A stretch of DNA of 64,000 nt from Burkholderia sp. USMB20. GTDB lineage: Bacteria > Pseudomonadota > Gammaproteobacteria > Burkholderiales > Burkholderiaceae. The DNA lies in assembly GCF_000949135.2 (NCBI RefSeq), contig NZ_JTAN02000021.1:62001-126000 (forward strand), given 5' to 3'. Below, piece by piece: positions 34,369 through 43,157 of the stretch. Both the position numbers and the translations under genes were made by a program. Position 1 is the stretch's first letter. Each line of letters starts with the position of its first letter. The notes beneath the pieces were generated by a model. It was given only the letters and a program-made list of their open reading frames with translations. It made no database searches and had not been told where the DNA came from.

Positions 34369-34901
34369 GCTACGGGAACGGATCGTGACGTTCAGAACGA
34401 CGCCTTGCGGCAGTCTCGGCGGACAGTCTTTATGACGTCCAGGGGCGAGCCGACCGGCCACGCGCGGAAAAGATAACTTTACCGCAAAACGAGTGTCATT
34501 CCATGTCGCAATCGGTGCCTTTCTGTGAAAGGTGTGTCATGACGTTACGCTAGATCCGCAGGCGTGCGTCAGGCACCACTGGCCCGTTCGCAACCTTCGG
34601 ACGCGGATCGCGAGGCGCCGGGACACGATTCCTCGCCGAGCGGCACGTAATCGCACCGCACTGCAGACGAAATGCACCAGAGCAGGGCGTGTCGGCGAGC
34701 CGAACCGCGGCATTCGTGCCGCTGCGTCGGCGACAAATTTTTACATGGCGTCGCGCGTCGGGCCGGATGGCCCGACATCTTGTACGCGAATGATTCGACG
34801 GCTTACTCTAATGAAACCGATGGGGATGCCATTGTCGAGCGCGCATGAACGCGGCGGAACCCCATGCTACGATTCGCCCGTCTCAAAATAGTGTTGAAGC
34901 G
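34369..34901. other. Long intergenic region, no gene recognised
   Basis: The stretch lies between the divergent pseudo-receiver regulator and the 69-residue protein. A minus-strand ATGACA with TATCTT 18 bp downstream (roughly 34462-34500) may be the regulator's promoter. The remaining sequence, more AT-rich than average near 34735-34815, holds no credible protein gene. A small RNA cannot be excluded, but nothing specific supports one. Confidence 0.35.
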
Positions 34902-35111
34902 ATGCAGAAGAAATTTGTGATGCGCGGGTACGAGATGAACTGCGAACCGCGCGTGACGGAGGACGGCAAGTACGCCGCCCAGGTCGAGGTCACGAAGCTG
35001 GGTTTCAGCCGCGAGGCCGCTTTCCGCAAGCTGGGCGAATTCGATACCGAAGCAGACGCCGTCGCCTACGCGAAAGCATTCTCCGAAGCCTGGTTGAGCC
35101 GCTACGCGTAG
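34902..35111 (+). CDS. Small cytosolic protein of unknown function (69 aa)
   Basis: The frame from the Met at 34902 (MQKKFVMRGYEMNCEPRV) encodes a compact charged protein, with a predicted beta-rich start (RVTEDGKYAAQVEVTKLGFS) and a helical end (TEADAVAYAKAFSEAWLSRY). Coding periodicity is strong. An earlier in-frame Met at 34845 lacks a ribosome binding site and conserved-looking sequence. There is no signal peptide. The pattern resembles small DUF proteins common in Burkholderia, but no named family can be given. Confidence 0.6.
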   Translation: MQKKFVMRGYEMNCEPRVTEDGKYAAQVEVTKLGFSREAAFRKLGEFDTEADAVAYAKAFSEAWLSRYA

Positions 35112-35446
35112 CGCGTCGTTTGTCCGTTCAAGACGGGCGCCGGCTCGACCGGCCGGTGCATGCACTGTGAGCCATCAGGGCGCCGAACGGGCGCCCCCAT
35201 TCAAAGCGAAAATCACGAGGGACGCCCGGATGCATGGCGGGCGCGGGCGCACCTTCCCGCCTTTGCCGCATGGCGACGCGCCCGGATCGTCGCGTCCGGC
35301 AGAAGGGTTCGCGGAAGGCGATGGACAGCCGGCCCGCGATTGATTCCTGATGGTTTCGAATATCCGGGGAAGCGAGTAGATTCATCGCCCGGGTTGTGAG
35401 GTATCGTTCGATGCTCGATTGAAGGCAACGCAATTGGAGGCAGCGA
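35112..35446. other. Intergenic region between two small unknown genes
   Basis: A GC hairpin at 35178-35196 (GGGCGCC pairing with GGCGCCC over a 5-base loop) may end the transcript of the 69-residue protein, though no T run follows. The last 80 bp are less GC-rich and presumably carry the promoter of the gene at 35447. Confidence 0.35.
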
Positions 35447-35731
35447 ATGGCCACTTTGTGCATGCAGATCGTCGTTCTCGGTAAAACTGTCCAGCTCGTG
35501 TTGTCGTCGGAGCACCGTACCGCCAGGATTTACATCGTCGACGCCGACGCGGGCAGCCATCCGCCTCGAACGATGAGCATCGAACAGTACGTCGACGCCG
35601 GCATGACGGACGACGAGATCGCACGGCATGTGCTCGAAGTCGTCACGATGTCGATCGAACAGCTCGCGCGGCTTCAGCCGTACAACCGCACGGCGCGCGC
35701 GCAAACGCGTCGGTTGAGCTATCCACACTGA
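35447..35731 (+). CDS. Small protein of unknown function (94 aa)
   Basis: The Met at 35447 follows a TTGGAGG ribosome binding site. The 94-residue product begins with a beta-like stretch (MQIVVLGKTVQLVLSSEH) and continues with a helical, acidic middle (SIEQYVDAGMTDDEIARHVL). It ends in a basic, probably disordered tail. There is no signal peptide or membrane span. I do not recognise a family. It converges with the LexA-box gene, separated by a hairpin terminator. Confidence 0.6.
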   Translation: MATLCMQIVVLGKTVQLVLSSEHRTARIYIVDADAGSHPPRTMSIEQYVDAGMTDDEIARHVLEVVTMSIEQLARLQPYNRTARAQTRRLSYPH

Positions 35732-35804
35732 TCACCCCGATACCGGTTGCACCGGGATCGTCCCGGCGCGAACCGCGCCTTTCGATCTTCGATAACGTCC
35801 ATGA

Positions 35805-35832
35805 GGTGCGATGACCTCGCGGTCATCGCGCC
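35805..35832. terminator. Bidirectional hairpin between convergent genes
   Basis: GGTGCGATGACC (35805-35816) pairs with GGTCATCGCGCC (35821-35832) with one mismatch around a tetraloop TCGC. It lies in the 230 bp between the convergent genes ending at 35731 and 35962. The trailing T run is short (ttc). Confidence 0.55.
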
Positions 35833-35961
35833 TTCGGCATTGATCAATGAAGCATGGCCTGCCCGACGCATTGCACGGGAAAGTATCGTCATGTCGTCAT
35901 GATCAGGAAAACGAACGACATCGAAGAACCCTCGAAAAACGACCGCCGAATTCGAATTGCC

Positions 35962-36609
35962 TTACGCCGGCATATACGTGAACGGCTCTCCGTCTTCCCG
36001 CTCGACGGACAGCAGCCGCTTGAGCTGATCGAGCGCGAACAACTGCTTGCCTTCCGCCGCCGCTTCGGCGATCGCGGCATCGACGAGTTTTCGCGCGCGC
36101 GCGAGGATCACGGATCGCTGACGCGCGATCTCGAGCACCATGCGTTGCTCGATGTTCTGCCGGCTCGATTGCCTGTCGCTCAGATGACGCCAGCGATCGC
36201 GAAGCTCGGCCCAGGTGACGCGCCGGAATTCCGGAATCGTGCAGGGGAGCGTGCCGGCTTCCGCGGGTTCCGGCGGCGCGCGCAATGCGCATCGCAGCGC
36301 TTCACGGGCGCGCCATTCGTCGGAAAACGGTGCATATACGTCGCGCGAGCGGCCGATCGGATTCGCGCGCTCGATTTCCTTTTCGAGCAGGTAGGTCAGC
36401 CGTCGCAGTGCGGAGCCGTGCGCGAGCATGGCCGGATCGAGCACGCGGATCCCGCGCGATGCATCCGCGACGTGCGCTTTCAGTTCCCACAGCGTCAGAC
36501 GAAGGTGCTGCACCTCGAGGATCAGTCGCTGGACGTCGGCGTAGGTGCACTTCGTCCACCATTCGGTGAGGTCGTTCAGCTTCGGGGGATCGAATGGGGG
36601 GAGGATCAT
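35962..36609 (-). CDS. Unknown 215-residue protein under a LexA-box promoter
   Basis: The frame from the Met at 36609 (MILPPFDPPKLNDLTEWW) encodes a soluble, mostly helical protein with several Trp and Arg and no signal peptide or membrane span. A helical region at about 17-75 (TYADVQRLILEVQHLRLTLWELK) could be a coiled coil. I recognise no domain. Directly upstream is a consensus-like promoter with a LexA operator, CTG-N10-CAG, at 36628-36643, 18 bp from the start codon. This implies induction by DNA damage. A frame extension to 36702 would run through the operator and is rejected. A DNA repair, mutagenesis, cell-division or phage-type role is possible but not shown. Confidence 0.7.
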   Translation of the reverse strand: MILPPFDPPKLNDLTEWWTKCTYADVQRLILEVQHLRLTLWELKAHVADASRGIRVLDPAMLAHGSALRRLTYLLEKEIERANPIGRSRDVYAPFSDEWRAREALRCALRAPPEPAEAGTLPCTIPEFRRVTWAELRDRWRHLSDRQSSRQNIEQRMVLEIARQRSVILARARKLVDAAIAEAAAEGKQLFALDQLKRLLSVEREDGEPFTYMPA

Positions 36610-36627
36610 GTTACTGCTGAAGAGGCA

Positions 36628-36643
36628 CTGTATGGATATACAG
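36628..36643 (-). promoter_or_regulatory. LexA (SOS) box
   Basis: CTGTATGGATATACAG matches the enterobacterial/betaproteobacterial LexA consensus CTGTATATATATACAG at 14 of 16 positions, including both CTGTAT/ATACAG arms. It sits between the -10 element and the start codon of the gene at 35962-36609, ideal for repression. Confidence 0.85.
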
Positions 36644-36672
36644 TTTATCGCGCGGTAACATAGCGCCGTCAA
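36644..36672 (-). promoter_or_regulatory. Sigma-70 promoter of the LexA-controlled gene
   Basis: Minus-strand TTGACG (36667-36672) and GATAAA (36644-36649) are 17 bp apart. The -10 abuts the LexA box, so bound LexA would block transcription initiation. Confidence 0.65.
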
Positions 36673-36855
36673 GGCGAAAAAACAGGGACGGTCGACGGGC
36701 AACCGTCACCGGCGGCGGGGCCGCGGCCACGCACCGGATCGTTCATCGACTTTCCCCCACGTTCGCCATCCCGATCCTCAATCCGGGCGCCTGTCCGGCG
36801 CATGCCATCGCGAACGCCGATGCGTGTGCCGGCGTATCGACGCCAACAGAGAACA

Positions 36856-38190
36856 ATGACGACCACCTATCCGCTGCACGACGCATTGACGCACGCCGAC
36901 ACGGCGTTTCCGGCCGAAGCCGACATCGTGATCGCCGGCGCCGGCATCATGGGCTGCGCGGCCGCCTACTACCTCGGCCTGCGCGGCCTGAAGGCCGTCG
37001 TGCTCGACAAGTCGCGCATCGCCGGCCAGCAATCGACGCGCGCATGGGGCTTCGTGCGGCAGCAGGGCCGCGAGTCCGCCGAAGTGCCGCTGATGATGGC
37101 CGGCATGCGGATCTGGGAAGGGCTTGAGCAGGCGCTCGGCTTCGACCTCGAATGGCGGCAGGGCGGTTGCCTCTATATCGCCGACAACGACGACGACTGG
37201 GCGTCGTTCCAGGCGTGGCTCGCCGTTGCGCGCGAACACGGGCTCGACACGCGCACGCTGACGCGCGCGGAAATCGACGAACGCGTGACCGGGCTGTCGA
37301 CGCAGGCGCGCACGCTCGGCGGGCTGTATACGGCGACCGACGGGCAGGCCGAACCGCGCCGCGTGGCCGCCGCGTTCGCGGCGCGCGCGACGCAAGCCGG
37401 CGCGCGTTTCTTCGAAGGCTGCGGCGTGACGGCGATCGAGACGGCCGGCGGCGCGGTCGTCGGCGTCGTGACCGAGCGCGGCACGATCCGCACGCGGCGC
37501 GTGATCTGCGCGGCCGGCGCGACCAGCTTCCGGCTGCTCGACGGCGTCGGCATCCGGCTGCCGCAGCAGGCCGTGCGCGGCACCTGCATGCGCACCAACG
37601 TGTTGCCCGACGTGTCCGCGTCGACGATCTGGGGGCACGGCCTCGGTATCCGGCAACGCAGCAACGGCGCGATCAATCTCGCCGACGACATGCAGGTCGA
37701 CGTCGACCTCACGCTCGGCCATCTGCGCGGCCTGAGCCTGTTCTGGCCGGAATTCTGGTCGCAGCGCGAGAAGTTCCGGCTGCATCTGAATGGCGCCGCG
37801 TGGCGCGATGCCTGCGCGCGCGTCGGCCGCGGAGGCGGGCCGATCGAGCCGCGCGATCCGCAGCCGCAGCCGAATCGCGCGCATGCGCCGCGCGCGCTCG
37901 CGAAGCTGAAGGCGATCTTCCCCGCGCTGAAGGACGCGCAGATCGTCGAGGCCTGGGCCGGCCTGATCGACGTGCTGCCCGACGGGATTCCGGTGATCGA
38001 CGCGCCCGGCACGCCGTCCGGGCTCGCGATCGCGACCGGTTTCTGCGGGCACGGCTTCGCGATGGGGCCGATCGTCGGGCGGCTGCTGGCCGAATGGGTC
38101 GATACGGGCGCGCCGTCGCTCGACCTGGCGGCGTTCCGCGCCGGGCGTTTCGCCGACGGGACGATGGTGCGGCCGCGCAGCATGCTGTAG
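36856..38190 (+). CDS. FAD-dependent oxidoreductase, D-amino acid oxidase (DAO) family
   Basis: The 444-residue protein has an FAD-binding GAGIMG (28-33), the DAO-type AWGFVRQQGRESAEVP substrate-side segment and the C-terminal GFCGHGFAMGPIVGRLLAEW. This matches the PuuB/glycine-oxidase-like branch that oxidises amines or N-substituted amino acids. It is cytosolic. The start at 36856 follows an AGAGAA. Upstream sequence in frame from 36802 shows no conservation. The substrate is not evident: a putrescine-type role would fit with agmatinase in the region, but the genes are 15 kb apart. The potassium channel follows 62 bp later on the same strand. Confidence 0.85.
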   Translation: MTTTYPLHDALTHADTAFPAEADIVIAGAGIMGCAAAYYLGLRGLKAVVLDKSRIAGQQSTRAWGFVRQQGRESAEVPLMMAGMRIWEGLEQALGFDLEWRQGGCLYIADNDDDWASFQAWLAVAREHGLDTRTLTRAEIDERVTGLSTQARTLGGLYTATDGQAEPRRVAAAFAARATQAGARFFEGCGVTAIETAGGAVVGVVTERGTIRTRRVICAAGATSFRLLDGVGIRLPQQAVRGTCMRTNVLPDVSASTIWGHGLGIRQRSNGAINLADDMQVDVDLTLGHLRGLSLFWPEFWSQREKFRLHLNGAAWRDACARVGRGGGPIEPRDPQPQPNRAHAPRALAKLKAIFPALKDAQIVEAWAGLIDVLPDGIPVIDAPGTPSGLAIATGFCGHGFAMGPIVGRLLAEWVDTGAPSLDLAAFRAGRFADGTMVRPRSML

Positions 38191-38252
38191 CGGACGGGGG
38201 CCCGCGTGTTCCCGTCGTAGAATCGAGCCCGCAATCTTCAGGAGATTCCCCG

Positions 38253-39347
38253 TTGGCAACGCCCTCCGACAAGCGCCGCTCGTTGCGCTCACGCCTGCGT
38301 CGTGCCCGCGATCCGTGGCAGGCGCCGCGTGCGCGCACGCTGTTCACGCGTCCCGCGACGTCGCCGCGGCGCACGCTGCTGTTCCGTCTCGGCGCGGTCG
38401 TGGTGCTGTGCATGCTCGCGTTTCTCGTGCTGTATCTCGATCGCGACGGCCTGCGCGATTCGACCAAGAGCACGCCGATGAATGTCGCCGATCTCGTGTA
38501 CTTCACGATGGTCACGGTCGCGACGGTCGGCTACGGCGACATCGTGCCGGTCACCGCGCGCGCGCGTCTGATCGATGCGTTCTTCATCGTGCCGATCCGC
38601 ATCGGCATCTGGTTCATCTTCCTGGGCACGGCGTATCAGTTCGTGATCCAGCGCGTCATCGAGGAATTCCGCATGAAACGCCTGCAGAAGCAACTGTCCG
38701 ACCACATCGTCGTGTGCGGCTACGGCCTGTCGGGGTCGATCGCCGTGCGCGAGCTGCTCGAAAGCGGTGTCGATCCGTCGACGGTCATCGTGATCGATGC
38801 GCAGCAGCAGGCGCTCGAGGCCGCGACGTCGCTCGGCGTGACGGGGCTGCTCGGCGATCCCGCGCACGAGGATCTGCTGCAGCAGGCGCAAGTGCGCTCG
38901 GCGAAGGCCGTGATCATCTCGGTGACCGACGACCCGACCGCGATCCTGCTGACGCTGTCGGTGCGCAGCATCGCGCCCGAGACGAAGATCGTCGTGCGGA
39001 TCCAGGAGAACCTGTATCAGCGGCAACTGCGGCAGGCGGGCGCGGACGTGATCGTGTCGTCGACGAAGATCGGCGCGCTGCTGCTCGCGGATGCGGTGCA
39101 TAGCCGCTACATCGTGCCGTTCGTGAACGACATGCTGTCGACGCGCGGGCGCGCGACGCTGCTGGAGCGCGAGGCATTGCCGCACGAGATCGGCTGCATG
39201 ACGAACGTCGTGCCGGGTGCGATCGTCGTCGGGCTCGATCGCTGCGGGAAGATCCATTCGTTCTACGAGGATCCACCGTGCCGGATCGAGGCGGGGGATA
39301 CGCTGGTCGTGATTCAGTCGGCGCGGATTCCGGATCCGGATGTGTGA
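38253..39347 (+). CDS. kch: Potassium channel with RCK (TrkA-N) domain, TTG start
   Basis: The 364-residue protein has two membrane spans (about 43-62 and 105-130) flanking a pore with the selectivity filter TVGYGD (91-96). A cytosolic RCK domain beginning at about 150 has the Rossmann motif GYGLSG (156-161), and a TrkA-C-like end follows. It forms a tetrameric K+ channel in the inner membrane. The start is TTG at 38253: AGGAG (38240-38244) is spaced 8 bp, and no suitable ATG or GTG exists before the pore. Arg-rich residues before TM1 are consistent with a cytosolic N-terminus. Confidence 0.88.
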   Translation: MATPSDKRRSLRSRLRRARDPWQAPRARTLFTRPATSPRRTLLFRLGAVVVLCMLAFLVLYLDRDGLRDSTKSTPMNVADLVYFTMVTVATVGYGDIVPVTARARLIDAFFIVPIRIGIWFIFLGTAYQFVIQRVIEEFRMKRLQKQLSDHIVVCGYGLSGSIAVRELLESGVDPSTVIVIDAQQQALEAATSLGVTGLLGDPAHEDLLQQAQVRSAKAVIISVTDDPTAILLTLSVRSIAPETKIVVRIQENLYQRQLRQAGADVIVSSTKIGALLLADAVHSRYIVPFVNDMLSTRGRATLLEREALPHEIGCMTNVVPGAIVVGLDRCGKIHSFYEDPPCRIEAGDTLVVIQSARIPDPDV

Positions 39348-39489
39348 GGGCCGGTTGTGCCGCATCCCGGCATCGTGCGCCATGCCGCGCGGTGACCGGG
39401 GCAACCCCGCTTGATATGTCCCCGCGCGTTATTTAGTATGAGGTAATCGCGTCGTGCGCCGCGCACGAGCGTGATCATCGAGGAGACAC

Positions 39490-40968
39490 ATGCAATTCAG
39501 GTCGACGGCGCCCTATACCATCGTCGTGATCGGTATCGTGATTGCGTGCGCGCTCATGGGTCTGTGCGTGCTGCAGCTGTTCCAGAGCCGTAACGACGCG
39601 CTCGCGCGGGCGAGCGAAACCTCCCGCAATCTTGGCCTGATCGCCGAGCGCGACATCGAACGCAATTTCGAACTCTACGACCTGTCGCTGCAGGCTGTCA
39701 TCGCGGGGCTTCAACGTCACGACGTGATGACCGCGCCCGCGAGCTTGCGGCGCGCCGTGCTGTTCGATCACGCCATGACGGCAGAGTTTCTCGGCTCGAT
39801 GCTGGTGCTCGACGCCGGCGGCAACATCGTCCTCGATTCCGCCGGCGACGAGCCGCGTCACGGCAATTTCGCCGATCGCAAGTATTTCACCATCCACCGC
39901 GACAATCCGGACGCAGGGCTCTACGTCAGCGATCCGTTCATATCGCGCCTGCGAGGAGGCTCGCCCAGCATCGGGCTCTCGCGGCGGATCTCGAACCCGG
40001 ACGGCTCGTTTGCCGGCATTGTGCTCATCGCGGTCAACCTCGAGTATTTCCACCAACTGTTCGCCGGCCTGTCGCTCGGACAGCACGGCTCGATCTCGCT
40101 GATCGGCAACGACGGCGTGATGGTGATGCGCCAGCCGTACGACGTGCATACCATCGGGCGCAACATCAGCAAAGCCGCGACCTTCCGGCGATTCCAGACC
40201 GCGCCGGAGGGCTCGTTCTCTGAAACGTCGTCGATCGACGGGGTGCGCCGTCTCTATTACTTCAAACATCTACCCAAGCTCCCGCTGATCATCATGGTCG
40301 CGGAGGCGGAGCAGGATATCTACGCGGCCTGGCGGCACCGCGCCGTGACGATCGGCGCGCTGGTGGCGACGTTCGGCGCCGCGTTCATCGGGGTGTCCTT
40401 CATGCTCGGCACGCAACTCCGGCGCCGGATGCGCGCCGAGTCGGAACTCGTGCTGCTCGCCCGCACCGACGGTCTCACCGGCCTGAACAATCGCCGCAGC
40501 TTCGCGGAAGTGCTGGACCGCGAATGGCGCCGCGCGCGGCGCGCGCGATCGGTGTTCTCGTTGCTGTTCGTCGATGTCGACCGCTTCAAGGCCTACAACG
40601 ACACCTACGGCCACCAGGCGGGAGACGATGCGCTGGCTGCGGTTGCGCGCTGCATCGGCGACAACATTCGCCGGCCGGCCGACACCGCGGCCCGTTATGG
40701 CGGAGAGGAATTCGTCGTGTTGCTCCCCGATACCGCCGAGACGGGTGCCGCCCAGATTGCCGAGCGGATCCGCGCGGCGATCGACGAACTGCCGCTCGAA
40801 CACGCCGGCAGCGAACACGGGCATGTCACGGCCAGTATCGGCCTGGCGAGCTGGACGCCCGAGCACGATGCCGAGGCCGAGGCCGTGATCAAGGCTGCCG
40901 ACGAAGCGTTGTACTACGCGAAGGCGACCGGCCGGAACAAGGTCGTCGCGTTTCAGCCGCCGGCATGA
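39490..40968 (+). CDS. Membrane diguanylate cyclase with periplasmic sensor (GGDEF)
   Basis: The 492-residue protein has TM1 at about 9-30, a large periplasmic double-Cache-like sensor (35-280), TM2 at about 286-308 and a GGDEF domain from 320. The active site is GGEEF (404-408). An inhibitory I-site RPAD (395-398) lies five residues before it, and VDVDRFK (361-367) supplies metal binding. It should make cyclic di-GMP from GTP in response to an extracellular ligand and be feedback-inhibited. The start at 39490 follows GAGGAGA. No EAL domain is present. It stands alone. Confidence 0.93.
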   Translation: MQFRSTAPYTIVVIGIVIACALMGLCVLQLFQSRNDALARASETSRNLGLIAERDIERNFELYDLSLQAVIAGLQRHDVMTAPASLRRAVLFDHAMTAEFLGSMLVLDAGGNIVLDSAGDEPRHGNFADRKYFTIHRDNPDAGLYVSDPFISRLRGGSPSIGLSRRISNPDGSFAGIVLIAVNLEYFHQLFAGLSLGQHGSISLIGNDGVMVMRQPYDVHTIGRNISKAATFRRFQTAPEGSFSETSSIDGVRRLYYFKHLPKLPLIIMVAEAEQDIYAAWRHRAVTIGALVATFGAAFIGVSFMLGTQLRRRMRAESELVLLARTDGLTGLNNRRSFAEVLDREWRRARRARSVFSLLFVDVDRFKAYNDTYGHQAGDDALAAVARCIGDNIRRPADTAARYGGEEFVVLLPDTAETGAAQIAERIRAAIDELPLEHAGSEHGHVTASIGLASWTPEHDAEAEAVIKAADEALYYAKATGRNKVVAFQPPA

Positions 40969-41279
40969 CGCGTGGCGCGACATGCAGGCGCGTGGCCGCG
41001 CTCGAATTGCCTCGAGCCCGCCGCGGTCGCGATTGCACCTGCGCGTGCCTGCCAGGGGTACGCGGCCGCGAAACTTTATGACGTGCACCGAATAATTTAT
41101 CGGTTTATATCGGTTGGGAATGCCGGATCGCGGGAACAGAATCGTCGCTTCCGGAACCCGAATGCCTGTGTGTCGACGCTCCAGCAGCCACTTTTCAGGT
41201 GATGGCGAGCGTGCATGCACGTGTCGGGTTCCTGTCTCCATGTGGACATCGCCGGCCATGCGGCGAACAAGGGAATGCG
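40969..41279. promoter_or_regulatory. Promoter region of the MFS transporter with dyad sequence
   Basis: The 311-bp stretch contains an AT-rich block around 41076-41115. In it an imperfect palindrome, CCGAATAATTTATCGG (41088-41103), is followed by a second TATCGG (41109-41114). Such sites are common for LysR or IclR control of transporter genes. No gene is credible here. Confidence 0.4.
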
Positions 41280-42707
41280 ATGAGTTCGATCGATCTGAAC
41301 GCAGTCACGCCGGTTTCCGCGCCCATCCGCTCTGCGAGCGATGTGGCGCGCCTGATCAATACGACGGACAGTTCCGTCAGCCACGCGCGGATGATCGTGC
41401 TGCTTGCGCTCGGCGGTGTGTTTCTCGACGCGTACGACCTGACGACACTGTCGTACGGCATCGACGACGTCGCGCGTGAATTCGGCCTGACGCCCGCGCT
41501 GACGGGGCTGGTCGGCTCGGCGATCATGATCGGCACGATCTTCGGAAGCCTGATCGGCGGATGGCTGACCGACAGGATCGGCCGTTATCAGGTGTTCATG
41601 GCCGACATGCTGTTCTTCGTCGTCGCGGCGATCGCGGCCGGGCTCGCGCCGAACGTCTGGGTGCTGATCGCCGCGCGCTTCGTGATGGGGCTCGGGGTCG
41701 GCATCGACCTGCCCGTCGCGATGGCGTTTCTCGCGGAGTTCTCGAAGTTCAACGGCCGCGGCAACAAGGCGTCGCGGCTCGCTGCATGGTGCCCGATGTG
41801 GTACGTGGCGTCGTCGGTGTGCTTCCTGCTGATCTTCGGCATGTATTTCCTGCTGCCGGCCGAGCATGCGGGCTGGCTGTGGCGCGCGTCGCTGATCTTC
41901 GGCGCGGTGCCGGCGCTCGTCATCATCCTGGTCCGGAATCGCTTCATGAACGAATCGCCGTTGTGGGCCGCGAATCAGGGCGACCTGGCCAATGCCGCGC
42001 GCATCCTGCGCGAGTCGTACGGCATTCACGCCCATGAAGCGGACGACGCGCCGCGCGAGCCGAGCCCGCCGCCCGTGCGGATTCGCGTGCTTTTCCAGCG
42101 TCCGTATCTCGGCCGAACGATCGTCGCCAGCGTGATGAACCTGTGCATTCCGTTCGAATACACGGCGATCGCGTTCTTCCTGCCGTCGATCCTGTCGCAG
42201 TTTCTCGGCGCGGGCGTGTTCGAGACGATCGCGGCGTCGCTTGCGCTGAACGTGCTGTTCGCGTTGACGGGCGGTTTGCTGGGCATGCGTCTCGCGTATC
42301 GATATCCGTCGCGTCACGTCGCGATCGCGGGGTTCGCGCTGCAGTTCGTCGCACTCGTCGCGCTCGCGCTGGCGGGGCATCCGCACGGCGCATTCGCTAT
42401 CGGCCTCGTGTTGCTGATGCTCGGCACCTGGCTGTTCGCCGAAGGTTTCGGGCCGGGTGCGCAGATGATGATCTACCCGACGCTGTCGTATCCGGCGGCG
42501 ATCCGCGGCACCGGTGTCGGCTTCGGGCGCTCGCTGTGCGGGATCGGCCAGGCGCTCGCGCTGTTCGTGCTGCCGATCCTGCAGGCCCGTCTCGGCACGG
42601 ACATGTTCTGGGTCGTCGCGGTCAGCGCGGCCACGCCGATCGTGTTCCTGCTGATCGTGCGTCATGAACCGACGGCGCGCGATATCGACGCCGAGGCGGC
42701 CGCATGA
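41280..42707 (+). CDS. MFS transporter (sugar/aromatic acid symporter type)
   Basis: The 475-residue protein has 12 predicted spans in two halves. Motif-A-like GGWLTDRIGR follows the second span, FLDAYDLTTLSYGI lies in TM1, and RFVMGLGVGIDLPVAMAFLAEF lies around TM4. The layout is nearest to aromatic-acid/proton symporters and metabolite transporters of the sugar-porter superfamily. Importing an organic acid is the likeliest role; the exact substrate is unknown. The Met at 41280 (MSSIDLNAV) is preferred; the in-frame Met at 41199 gives a non-conserved leader. A cupin gene follows 104 bp later. Confidence 0.85.
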   Translation: MSSIDLNAVTPVSAPIRSASDVARLINTTDSSVSHARMIVLLALGGVFLDAYDLTTLSYGIDDVAREFGLTPALTGLVGSAIMIGTIFGSLIGGWLTDRIGRYQVFMADMLFFVVAAIAAGLAPNVWVLIAARFVMGLGVGIDLPVAMAFLAEFSKFNGRGNKASRLAAWCPMWYVASSVCFLLIFGMYFLLPAEHAGWLWRASLIFGAVPALVIILVRNRFMNESPLWAANQGDLANAARILRESYGIHAHEADDAPREPSPPPVRIRVLFQRPYLGRTIVASVMNLCIPFEYTAIAFFLPSILSQFLGAGVFETIAASLALNVLFALTGGLLGMRLAYRYPSRHVAIAGFALQFVALVALALAGHPHGAFAIGLVLLMLGTWLFAEGFGPGAQMMIYPTLSYPAAIRGTGVGFGRSLCGIGQALALFVLPILQARLGTDMFWVVAVSAATPIVFLLIVRHEPTARDIDAEAAA

Positions 42708-42811
42708 ATGCAGCGCTTGCCGGAACCCGCAAACAAGTTCGCCGCAATACCGGCCTTCGCGCTACATTGGCGTCATTCGCCTTCAGCCGAAGGCCGACCC
42801 GGAGTCGAACC

Positions 42812-43144
42812 ATGCAACGCCAGACCGGCAACCTGTTCAGCCTCGAAGGTGCGCGCGGCGACGACGAGCGCGTCGACGTGCTCGTCGCGGGATCGCGCCT
42901 GAACGTCGAGCGGATCGTGTCGATGGGGCACACGAGTCCCGACGGGTTCTGGTACGACGATTCGCGCGCCGAATGGGTCGTGCTGCTGTCAGGCGCCGCG
43001 GTGCTCGAGTTCGAAGCGGACGCGACGCTGCACGACATGCGCCCCGGCGACTACGTGCTGATCGAACCGCATTGCCGGCATCGCGTCGCATGGACGCATC
43101 CTGAAGAACGGTCGGTCTGGCTCGCGATCTATCACGATCGATGA
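42812..43144 (+). CDS. Cupin-domain protein
   Basis: The 110-residue single-domain cupin has a strand pattern with GHTSPDGFWYDDSRAEWVVLLSGAAVLEFE and a second motif PGDYVLIEPHCRHRVAWT. A Glu and two His could bind a metal. Small cupins of this type are cytosolic and act as dioxygenases, isomerases or binding proteins; the reaction is not evident. The Met at 42812 follows GGAG; an upstream in-frame Met at 42704 overlaps the transporter's end and lacks homology. It probably shares a transcript with the MFS gene. Confidence 0.82.
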   Translation: MQRQTGNLFSLEGARGDDERVDVLVAGSRLNVERIVSMGHTSPDGFWYDDSRAEWVVLLSGAAVLEFEADATLHDMRPGDYVLIEPHCRHRVAWTHPEERSVWLAIYHDR

Positions 43145-43157
43145 AACGTGCCGCGAC

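Noticed and set aside
36610-36702. Longer N-terminus for the LexA-controlled protein
   Set aside because: The extension overlaps the -35, -10 and LexA box and lacks a ribosome binding site.
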